Source: Oxobacter pfennigii (lineage in GTDB: Bacteria; Bacillota; Clostridia; Clostridiales; Oxobacteraceae). Taken from it: a DNA stretch of 64,000 bases. Shown here piece by piece: positions 44,727 to 52,700 of this stretch (position 1 is its first letter; the number at the start of each line of letters is the position of its first letter). The stretch is from contig NZ_LKET01000029.1 of assembly GCF_001317355.1 (NCBI RefSeq), forward strand, positions 248,001 to 312,000. Direction: 5' to 3'. The translations under genes and the position numbers were made by a program. The notes under the pieces were generated by a model. It made no database searches, was not told the origin of the DNA, and saw only the letters and a list, made by a program, of their open reading frames with translations.

Positions 44727-44771
44727 TTGCTTTATAGAGGCGGTATATACAGCGTAAGGTTAAGGAAGTAA
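44727..44771 (+). CDS. Leader peptide upstream of MFS exporter
   Basis: A TTG-started ORF of 14 codons behind AAAGGAGGAG (44711-44720), reading M-L-Y-R-G-G-I-Y-S-V-R-L-R-K. The last residues repeat the ABC-F leader's Tyr-Ser-Val-Arg-Leu-Arg. The following RNA can form GAAGA/TCTTC (about 44784-44796), or GGAAG/CTTCC with the leader's last codons, which is an attenuator-like choice. Confidence 0.6.
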   Translation: MLYRGGIYSVRLRK

Positions 44772-44891
44772 AGCGCGGTTCATGAAGATGCTCTTCCGTA
44801 TATAAAGAAATATCCTTTAAATGTGGAATGAAATGTCATGTTCCGTGCTATTTAATCCAATTAAAATAGCAGTTTGAAGGAGAGAAAAAAC

Positions 44892-46112
44892 TTGGAAAAT
44901 AAAATGAACAGTTGGAAGAAGACTTTTTATATAATTTCGGCAGGCCAGGCATTTTCAGTGCTTGGAAGCTCGGTAGTACAATTTGCCATCATATGGTGGC
45001 TTACTGTTAAGACGAACTCGGCAATAGTTTTATCTGTTGCATCAATTGCAGGATTTTTGCCTCATGCCATATTGGGACCATTTATCGGGGCAGTTGTAGA
45101 CAGGCACAGCAGAAAGTTTATAATGATTGTCGCTGACCTTTGTATAGCGGCAGTAACTTTTGTGCTGATTATAATATTCTTCGTAGGTGAACCACCGGTG
45201 GGGATAATTTATGCGGCTCTGGCACTGAGATCTCTTGGTTCTTCATTTCATACGCCTGCAATGCAGGCATCGATTCCTATGATTGTACCCGAAGAAAAAC
45301 TGACATGGGCTGCAGGTATAACCCAGATGATACAGTCAGTCAGCCTTATATTGGGACCGGCTTTGGCAGGACTCATGCTGGGAATGTTTGAGGTACAGTA
45401 TGTAATGCTGATAGATGTATTGGGAGCAGTTATTGCAACTATTACTTTGCTGGCTATAAAAATTAAAGATCCGGTTAAAAGCGATGAAGATATGAACAAT
45501 AAAGGCATATTGAGGGAAATTGGCTATGGCATAAAATCACTTATGAGTTATAAAGGGTTATTTGTGCTTACTATTATTTCTTCTATTTACATGGTTATAT
45601 ATATTCCTGTAGGTTCTTTATTTCCTCTTATGGTAAGAGGCCATTTCCAAGGCGGAGCCTTTCATGCCAGCACTGTGGAGGCTGCATTTGCTGCAGGAAT
45701 GCTTATAGGATCCCCTGTACTTGGAGCTATAGGTGCTAAACTGAATAGAATTACAATAATCAGCCTTTCCATATTAATAATGGGAGCAGCGCTTATAGTA
45801 TCCGGGCTTTTACCCGTTGGCGCATTCATAGCATTTGTGATACTCACAGCTCTTATGGGGTTTAGCAGCCCTTTGTTTGCAGGCTCATATTTTGCACTGC
45901 TGCAAAGCAAAATCGATCCAAGTATATTAGGAAGGGTAATGGGGGTAATAAACAGCATGATGCTTATTGCTTCGCCTGTAGGGCTCGTAGTTGCAGGCCC
46001 CGGAGCGGAAATAATAGGCATTGCAAGATGGTTCCTTCTATCAGGAATACTCATATTAATCCTTGGAATGGCGTGCATCTTGAATATTTCAATAAAATCC
46101 ATAGAAAACTAA
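44892..46112 (+). CDS. MFS drug exporter, Mef/H+-antiporter-3 type
   Basis: A 406-residue, twelve-span transporter. It has the MFS-A motif G-P-F-I-G-A-V-V-D-R-H-S-R-K (about 52-65) and the early Q-A-F-S-V-L-G-S-S-V-V-Q-F-A-I-I-W-W-L typical of macrolide and related drug exporters of the Mef group. The start is TTG 44892, with AAGGAGAG 7 bases upstream; ATG 44904 is an alternative. A leader peptide with an Arg-Leu-Arg ending precedes it, so drug-induced expression is likely. A perfect palindromic terminator follows the stop. Confidence 0.87.
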   Translation: MENKMNSWKKTFYIISAGQAFSVLGSSVVQFAIIWWLTVKTNSAIVLSVASIAGFLPHAILGPFIGAVVDRHSRKFIMIVADLCIAAVTFVLIIIFFVGEPPVGIIYAALALRSLGSSFHTPAMQASIPMIVPEEKLTWAAGITQMIQSVSLILGPALAGLMLGMFEVQYVMLIDVLGAVIATITLLAIKIKDPVKSDEDMNNKGILREIGYGIKSLMSYKGLFVLTIISSIYMVIYIPVGSLFPLMVRGHFQGGAFHASTVEAAFAAGMLIGSPVLGAIGAKLNRITIISLSILIMGAALIVSGLLPVGAFIAFVILTALMGFSSPLFAGSYFALLQSKIDPSILGRVMGVINSMMLIASPVGLVVAGPGAEIIGIARWFLLSGILILILGMACILNISIKSIEN

Positions 46113-46113
46113 G

Positions 46114-46145
46114 AATGAAGCAGGCTGCAGCCTGCTTCATTTTAA
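46114..46145 (+). terminator. Palindromic terminator of MFS exporter
   Basis: 46114-46141 is a perfect palindrome of 28 bases, centred on CTGCAG, followed by TTAAAATTT. Confidence 0.75.
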
Positions 46146-46171
46146 AATTTATTTGTAACAAAGAGGTAAAA

Positions 46172-46933
46172 ATGGAAGCTAAGCAGGTTTTAAAAATTGC
46201 TCTCTGGGCAGGAGAGATACTTCTCACTAATGGGGCAGAGGCTTACAGAGTGGAGGAAACAATTGAAAATATATGCAGGGCGTACGGACATGAGTGTGAA
46301 TGCCTGGCTATCGAAAAAGGTATATTTGTATCCATTGCATATGGTGACGATGAAAAGGTTACCTCCCTTAAAAAAATAAAATCAAGGAATGTCGACTTGC
46401 ACAGAATAGAGCTTGTTAATACCTTTTCCAGGAATATTCAAAAAGAGCTTCTTTCCTACGATGAAGCTAAAAGGATGCTCAAGGAGATTGAAAAGGCCCC
46501 AAATTTCAGCCTCGGGTTAAGGCTTTTCTCCGCAGGAATGATATCCTTTATTTATACCCTGTTTTTTAACGGAACCATATACGATGCCATCGCATCGGCG
46601 CCCATATCCATTGGGATATACGCCATGCTTCAAAGGCTTTCAAAGGCGGGACTTTTTAAATTCCTCGAGTATTTTTTATCCGGCCTTATAATCGGCGGCG
46701 TAAGCATGATGCTCCAGGGGTTATTTCCTTTTATAATTAAGGATAATGTAATAACCGGCTCCATCATAATTCTCATTCCCGGAGTGCCTCTTACCAACGG
46801 CATCAAGGACATCATATACGGCCATTCTATGTCGGGTATGATTAAGTTCGCTGAATCGCTGCTTATAATAATTGCCATTGGTGCGGGAATCGCGGTGGCC
46901 TTATCTGTAGGTACGGGGGTGGGCTCATGGTAA
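46172..46933 (+). CDS. Threonine/serine exporter, large half
   Basis: A 253-residue protein like the N-terminal half of ThrE. A cytoplasmic part has N-G-A-E-A-Y-R-V-E-E-T-I and E-K-G-I-F-V-S (residues about 1-115). About five membrane segments follow, including the conserved L-I-P-G-V-P-L-T-N-G-I-K-D. ATG 46172 follows AAAGAGGT; the frame is open upstream but overlaps the terminator. The second half is encoded by the next gene, with a 7-base overlap. Together they probably export threonine or serine, or related metabolites. Confidence 0.85.
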   Translation: MEAKQVLKIALWAGEILLTNGAEAYRVEETIENICRAYGHECECLAIEKGIFVSIAYGDDEKVTSLKKIKSRNVDLHRIELVNTFSRNIQKELLSYDEAKRMLKEIEKAPNFSLGLRLFSAGMISFIYTLFFNGTIYDAIASAPISIGIYAMLQRLSKAGLFKFLEYFLSGLIIGGVSMMLQGLFPFIIKDNVITGSIIILIPGVPLTNGIKDIIYGHSMSGMIKFAESLLIIIAIGAGIAVALSVGTGVGSW

Positions 46934-47355
46934 GGCAGGTAATATTGGCTTTTTTCGGAAGCATTTTCCCCGTCATTTTATTCAACATAGACAGGAAGAA
47001 ATTAATATGGAATGGTTTATGCGGTGCCCTTGCCTGGACGGTTTATCTTTTATCCTTTGAATTAACCAAAAACACCGTTATGTCTTCCTTCATGGGTGCT
47101 TTTACGGTGGGAATATACAGTGAGACCATGGCGAGAAAATTAAAAACTCCTGCCATGGAGTTTTCAATAGCGGGAATATTTCCTTTGGTTCCGGGAATGA
47201 CAGCTTATAAAACCATAACTTATATTGTGGAGCAGAACTTTATACAGGCCTTTGCATTTGGAATCCAAACCCTGGCGGTGGCAGGTGCCGTAGGCTTTGG
47301 TATAATGCTTGTGGCAACTGTTTTCAGGTTCTTTTCCAGGGTTGTTAAAGAATAG
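46927..47355 (+). CDS. Threonine/serine exporter, small half
   Basis: A 142-residue membrane protein with about four spans, matching the ThrE C-terminal domain: F-P-L-V-P-G-M-T-A-Y-K near residue 95 and an early F-F-G-S-I-F-P-V-I-L-F-N. Its ATG lies within the end of the previous gene, so translation is coupled. Split ThrE halves are usual in Firmicutes. Confidence 0.83.
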   Translation: MVRQVILAFFGSIFPVILFNIDRKKLIWNGLCGALAWTVYLLSFELTKNTVMSSFMGAFTVGIYSETMARKLKTPAMEFSIAGIFPLVPGMTAYKTITYIVEQNFIQAFAFGIQTLAVAGAVGFGIMLVATVFRFFSRVVKE

Positions 47356-47417
47356 AAAAGCAGCAAATTTTCTGATTATAAGGAATTTATTTAAAATATA
47401 ATCTTCTTAATAAGATG

Positions 47418-47446
47418 TTGACATTTCAAGCTGCATCATATAATAT
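47418..47446 (+). promoter_or_regulatory. Promoter of the aroF leader
   Basis: Perfect TTGACA (47418-47423), 17-base spacer, TAATAT (47441-47446). The transcript would begin about 350 bases before aroF. Confidence 0.75.
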
Positions 47447-47485
47447 GAAATACAAATATCTCAAGTCCAATCGGAGGATACCTGA

Positions 47486-47635
47486 ATGAACAATTCTATT
47501 AGAAAGGGTTTTGCAGGCGAATATTTTAGCTTCAACTTTAGTCAGCGCTATTTTAGCGCAGATTTTTGGCCCTGCAAAAAAATGAATGATTACCTTTCTA
47601 ATGAGTTTGAATTTAAGGGGGATACTCTATTTTAG
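47486..47635 (+). CDS. Aromatic-rich leader ORF upstream of aroF
   Basis: A 49-codon ORF with GGAGG (47473-47477) 8 bases before ATG 47486. It encodes 9 Phe, 3 Tyr and 1 Trp; nine of the 20 residues from 9 to 28 are aromatic (F-A-G-E-Y-F-S-F-N-F-S-Q-R-Y-F-S-A-D-F-W). The coding RNA also forms three nested stems: 47498-47507/47593-47602, 47509-47517/47571-47579 and 47545-47550/47554-47559. A terminator follows at 47674. This fits a leader-peptide attenuator that senses aromatic amino acids. Confidence 0.65.
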   Translation: MNNSIRKGFAGEYFSFNFSQRYFSADFWPCKKMNDYLSNEFEFKGDTLF

Positions 47636-47673
47636 GGGTATAGTATACCTTTTAATATCTATATATGTATTTT

Positions 47674-47699
47674 AAGAAGACTCATTGGGTCTTCTTTTT
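47674..47699 (+). terminator. Terminator between leader ORF and aroF
   Basis: AAGAAGAC (47674-47681) / GTCTTCTT (47689-47696), then TTT. A weaker hairpin GGTAT/ATACC with TTTT lies just before it (47638-47653). A further stem-loop, AGCAATC/GATTGCT (about 47738-47754), stands before the aroF ribosome site. Confidence 0.75.
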
Positions 47700-47798
47700 A
47701 TTATTGCAAAAACATAGGTTCCCGCGGGATCCGCCAGCAATCTTTGATTGCTATAGCGGGTGGGATTCTTATTTTACCTAAAATCAAGGAGGGTTAAA

Positions 47799-48683
47799 AT
47801 GTTACAGATTATGAAGTATGATACGGGAAGCAGTGTGGAAACAGCATGCGATGTTCAGGCCGCTCCTATGCCTTTTAAACTTGCAAACAGGATGTCCCAT
47901 CCTGATGATACCGTTATAGAGGTTGACGGCAGAAAGATAGGCGGAAATACCCTGGCTATTATGGCCGGTCCCTGCTCCGTTGAAAGCGAGGAACAAATAA
48001 TTGAAGTAGCAACAAAGGTTAAGGAATCGGGAGCAAAATTTTTAAGAGGCGGAGCATTTAAGCCGAGAAGCTCACCCTATAGCTTTCAAGGCATGGGAGT
48101 TGACGGACTTAAATTATTAAAGATTGCCAGCGTTGAAACCGGCCTCCCTGTCGTGACGGAAGTTATGAGCATAGAGCAGATAGATTATGTCATGGAATAT
48201 GGCGATATCATACAGGTGGGCGCAAGAAATATGCAAAACTATGAGCTTTTAAAAGAGCTAGGCAAAGTTGATAAACCGGTGCTGCTAAAAAGAGGCCTGT
48301 CTGCTACCATAGAAGAGCTGATTTTATCGGCGGAATATATAATGGCAGGTGGCAATTCCGATGTCATTCTCTGTGAGAGGGGGATAAGAACCTTTGAAAC
48401 CTACACAAGAAATACATTGGATTTAAGCGCAGTTGCAGTATTAAAGAGGATTACCCACCTGCCGGTTATAGTTGACCCCAGCCATGCCTGCGGAAAGAGA
48501 TGGATGGTGGATCCGCTGGCGAGGGCAGCTGTTGCCGTAGGTGCCGACGGCCTTATAATTGAGGTTCACAACAACCCCGAAAAAGCCTTGTGCGACGGTG
48601 AGCAGTCCTTAAGGCCGGAAGAATTCGATACATTGGTCGGAGCGCTAAAAGGCCTGGTGAATATTCAGGGAAGAGTTATATAA
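47799..48683 (+). CDS. aroF: 3-deoxy-7-phosphoheptulonate synthase
   Basis: The first enzyme of the shikimate pathway, condensing phosphoenolpyruvate with erythrose 4-phosphate. The 294-residue protein is the I-beta type barrel: M-A-G-P-C-S-V-E-S (about 50-58), [28 protein letters not shown] and [12 protein letters not shown] 47799 has AAGGAGGG just upstream. About 45 residues precede the barrel, so the N-terminal ferredoxin-like regulatory domain of about 70-90 residues found in many relatives is missing. Feedback inhibition may thus be weak and attenuation the main control. pheA follows 76 bases later. Confidence 0.92.
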   Translation: MLQIMKYDTGSSVETACDVQAAPMPFKLANRMSHPDDTVIEVDGRKIGGNTLAIMAGPCSVESEEQIIEVATKVKESGAKFLRGGAFKPRSSPYSFQGMGVDGLKLLKIASVETGLPVVTEVMSIEQIDYVMEYGDIIQVGARNMQNYELLKELGKVDKPVLLKRGLSATIEELILSAEYIMAGGNSDVILCERGIRTFETYTRNTLDLSAVAVLKRITHLPVIVDPSHACGKRWMVDPLARAAVAVGADGLIIEVHNNPEKALCDGEQSLRPEEFDTLVGALKGLVNIQGRVI

Positions 48684-48697
48684 TTCTTAGTTTGAAA

Positions 48698-48743
48698 AAG
48701 CATAACCGGATGTTATGCCCTAGGTTCAAATATATAGTAGCAA
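48698..48743 (+). repeat. Two-part intergenic element, copy B
   Basis: The 21-base block 48698-48718 (stem GCATAAC / GTTATGC) and the 17-base block 48727-48743 are identical to those at 37760-37805, with the same 8-base spacing but a different spacer sequence. It fills the aroF-pheA gap up to the pheA ribosome site. Confidence 0.8.
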
Positions 48744-48759
48744 GGAAGGTGAAATTCTC

Positions 48760-49617
48760 ATGAGAATAAAAGTAGGTTTCCAGGGAGTGCCCGGCTCTTA
48801 TAGCGAAGAAGCACTTATAAATTATTTTGGCAGGGAAGTTGATATGATAGCTGTCAGGGAATTTGAAGATGTATTTTCGGAATTGGACAAAAATACAATA
48901 GAATATGGAGTGCTGCCTATAGAAAATTCCTCAACGGGAGCCATTGCCAACGTATATGACCTTTTAAACAGGCACGACTATTATATAGTAGGCGAGATTT
49001 GCATCAAGGTAAGCCACTGCTTGATGGGCGTGAAGGGTGCAAAAATAGATGATATAGAAGAAGTTTATTCCCATCCCCAAGGATTGGAGCAGTGCAGGGA
49101 ATATTTAAGTTCTCACAGGGACTGGAAGCTGATACCTTATAGAAACACTGCTGTAAGCGCGGAATACGTTAATGAAAAAGGGTCAAAGTCATTGGGAGCC
49201 ATTGCCAGCAAAAGAGCGGCGGAGCTTTACAACCTTGAGATTTTGGCTGAAAATATCAATATGAATGACACCAACTACACAAGGTTTGCCATTATAGGCA
49301 AGGAGATGGATAAAAGTGAGAGTCCGGATAAGATAAGTATTGTAATTTCGACGGAACATAAGGCAGGCTGCCTTTACAATGTGCTTAAATATTTTGCCGA
49401 GAACAATATCAATTTGCTTAAGATAGAATCAAGGCCTGTTGCGCACACTCCCTGGGAATATTATTTTTATATAGACTATGAGGGTAATTTAAACGATATA
49501 ACAGTAATAAATGCTACGAAGGAAATTGAAAGAAACAGTTGTTATTTTAAGCTTTTGGGGAACTATAAAAAGCATGTTGATGATATAGAAGATGAAGGTC
49601 TGCTGTGCAAGGCGTGA
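48760..49617 (+). CDS. pheA: Prephenate dehydratase
   Basis: Converts prephenate to phenylpyruvate in phenylalanine synthesis. The 285-residue protein has the catalytic region with F-Q-G-V-P-G-S-Y-S-E-E-A, P-I-E-N-S-S-T-G and N-D-T-N-Y-T-R-F (the threonine is the catalytic residue). It is followed by an ACT domain (about 195-275) with K-I-E-S-R-P that binds phenylalanine for feedback. ATG 48760 follows AGGAAGGTG. It is probably cotranscribed with aroF. The ACT domain is intact, so this step is feedback-controlled while aroF appears not to be. Confidence 0.94.
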   Translation: MRIKVGFQGVPGSYSEEALINYFGREVDMIAVREFEDVFSELDKNTIEYGVLPIENSSTGAIANVYDLLNRHDYYIVGEICIKVSHCLMGVKGAKIDDIEEVYSHPQGLEQCREYLSSHRDWKLIPYRNTAVSAEYVNEKGSKSLGAIASKRAAELYNLEILAENINMNDTNYTRFAIIGKEMDKSESPDKISIVISTEHKAGCLYNVLKYFAENNINLLKIESRPVAHTPWEYYFYIDYEGNLNDITVINATKEIERNSCYFKLLGNYKKHVDDIEDEGLLCKA

Positions 49618-49643
49618 CGGAAGATTTATTTTGCAGCAATATA

Positions 49644-49691
49644 AAAACAGATAACCCTGCCAAATGTTACTTTGATAGGGTTATCTGTTTT
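49644..49691. terminator. Bidirectional terminator pheA / surface protein
   Basis: Fifteen-base arms AAAACAGATAACCCT (49644-49658) and AGGGTTATCTGTTTT (49677-49691), with T-runs on both strands. It ends pheA and the convergent surface-protein gene. Confidence 0.82.
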
Positions 49692-49733
49692 ACTGTAGGT
49701 TTATGCCATTCCGGTTCGGATTGAGTATAATAG

Positions 49734-52700
49734 TTATTTAATGTTTTTCTTTATACCGTCGGAGACTGCGCCCGGACCGCCTAGAATATAATATTTTTTC
49801 ATTTTTAGACTGCTGATATATTTTAACATATCCCCTGATATCTCATCCCTGCGCACTAAAAGTACCGGACAATTTTCTCTTACCGCCAAAGCTCCTCCTG
49901 CAAGGGCATCTGCAAATAAGCCTCCTGTTGCAATGACTATGCCTTCATAGTCGTAAATCTGCCCGTAGTATTTTGCAATCTCCAGAGATGTTAAATACCT
50001 GTCGCTCCCGCCCAGTCGGATCACTTGAATATTCAGGTTACTTCTTACATAGTTTTCCACGGCAGCCGATATCACTCCTGTGCCTCCGGTTAGTATAACC
50101 TTCTTTATTTTCCAGTCCTTCAGTGCTTTTTCTGTGTCGGTATTTAAACTGTCTTTTGACGTGTAAAGTATAGGAGTTCCTTCCTTTGCTGCAAAAGGCG
50201 CTATTGCCATTGCATCAGGAAAATCTAGGCCCGTGGCTAAAATGGCGGTATCCGTCATTTTAGCCTGTCTTCCTTTGCTGCCTGCGGCAATAGCAGTCTT
50301 ATACCTGTCACTTCCATATATTCTTTCTACATCATAATTTACTTTCAGCTTAAGCTCTATGTTTTCAGATATTGCTCCAGGACCTCCAATGATGTATATT
50401 TTCTTTGCTTTTAAACGTTCTATTTCTTTGAGGGCTTCATTATTAAGGCTGTCCTTTCCGGTAAGAAGAACTGGTGCATCGTAAAGTCCGGCGAGTACAA
50501 CTCCTGTCAGGGCATCAGGATAATCTTCTCCGCTGGCAAGTATTATATTATCTGATTTATCCCATCCTTTCCGGCTTATGGCTGCTGCCGTACCATACCT
50601 GTCACTACCATAGAGGCGCTCATTTGCTGTATTGCCCATAATAATGAATTTACACAGATGATTTGTGCTTACTCTTACAGCATTTTGATCAGGCAAATAC
50701 TCTCCTCCAAGTTCCACAAGGTTTCCTGTTGCTTCATCCAATTTATAAACTCTAAGTGAAGCCGGGTCTATACCCTCCACATCTTCCTGGCTTAAATTGA
50801 AGGTAAGGGTGATATTATCATTAAGTTGTGTTATAGGCTCTGTATTACCATTTACTATTCGGTTTATATCTACGTTATAGCCTATACCTACCGCCCTTCC
50901 GTCAGGAGCCATGACATATAGAGTGTCAAGGACATTAGTATCCGATATGGGTGCTGCATTTATTGATATATCGCCCTCATTTTCAGTCCCGGGAATTGAA
51001 CTGGATGGGACTTCCAACTGCAGCCCGGAATACTGCAGGTTCAATGATATATTATTGCTCCTGATATCAGAAAGGGCTTGCTCACTTAAGAGAACTTCGC
51101 TGGTGTCTTCTGTTACGGTTATATCTACCTGTTCCTGATTCTCATTTATGGCATTTGATATAGCTTCTTCAATGGGATTTGCAGGACGTACCGGTGGAGT
51201 TGAACCGCCTCCTGAATTGCCCTGATTACCCGAGTTGCCGGAAGATGTTACTGTCAGATTACCGGTCGTAGTGGTTTTACCATTGCAGGTTATCGTCACC
51301 GGCCGGTTGTTGTGGGCTGATACTGACAGTGTGGCCCCATGAGGCGGATTGGCGGTAATATCAATGTAGGTAAAGTCCTCGTAGCCCACGTCTAATGTTG
51401 ATTGATCATTATAGGTCAAGGTTACCACCAGGCCGGTAAGGTCCAGGGATTCTCCGGCTGTGTAAGTTAAATCAGCCGGCTGGGTCTTAATGGCTATGCC
51501 GTCTACATCAAGCACGGTTTTAGCCTTGACCGTTAGTGTGAAGGGCTTGGTATCACTGAACGATCCCTTGCTAATTGTAGCTGTCAGGGTAACTGTCTCA
51601 TCAATTGCACCTTGGGCAGGACGGGTTACTGTGCCATTAGCTGCGATATAGTTTGAGTTGCTGGCCCAGCTGATAGTGGTTTCATTAGCCCCACTGGTAA
51701 TCAGATTTAGGTCGGAAACGATGTTATCCCCAGCCGTATTGCTTCTTTTAATCACGTCGAAGGTCAAGGCTGCCTTATCTGCTGCGACTTTTCCTTCGTC
51801 AGTCAAGGATAGCGGTGTGGTGAAGGATACGTCGCTCGTCGTCCCTATAGTGCTGCTGCCCTGATTGCTTTTGCCATAGGCAGACACATAGTAGGTGGTG
51901 CCGGGAGTTAACCCGGTAAGGACATAAATAAATGGACCGGCGCCGCCGCCTTCAGCTACTACAAGGGTGCGGGCCCTCAGGACGCTTGGAGTTGTTATAT
52001 CTGGCGAAGTACCGTAGATAAAACCGCGCCAGATAACCTGCTCCCCGCCATCCGAGATGACATTGCCGGAAAGCGTCGCGCTGGTGGGCGTGACATCCGT
52101 TACAGCGTTAGTTTGGACGGTAGGATAACCGGGGTTGGTGAGGGCCGGTCCGTAATCGACAGTTCCTTTCACACGAACAATGTGGCTGGTACCGCCAATA
52201 ACGCCTCCATATCTATAATAAGATCCCTCGGTGATGTAATCATTGATCCCTTTCGTTGAATTGTTTATTCGCGCATACTGCAGTCCAGGCGCGGTCAGCG
52301 TACCTTCGATGGTGATGATGCCATTGTTGGCCATTGCGCCCCATTGTCCGGCTGTAACGTTGCCCGCAATCACGACGTTTGCACCGCCGCCAACTTGCAC
52401 GCCGGTACGTTCAGCGGTAACATTGCCGGTAACCTGCACACTGCTTCCAACATTGCTGCAGTATATCCCCCGGCTTCCCACGACGTTGCCGTTAACCACA
52501 ATGGTTGAGTAATTGGAAGAGGAATATATTCCGGTATATCCCCGGACGCTGCCGTTGACCGTCACACTCCCGTAAAGCCCTGCGGATACGGCAAAGGTTC
52601 CGCCGAAGCTGTTGCGGGGATCCGGATCGGGATCGTAGAGGGGGGTGGTGACATTTCCGTTGACCGTCACGCTGCTCCTCACGGGTTCGCCGCCAGTGAC

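Noticed and set aside
47700-47798. T-box riboswitch upstream of aroF
   Set aside because: GGGTGGGATTC loosely recalls a T-box, but the conserved AGGGTGGNACCGCG antiterminator and specifier stem are not found.
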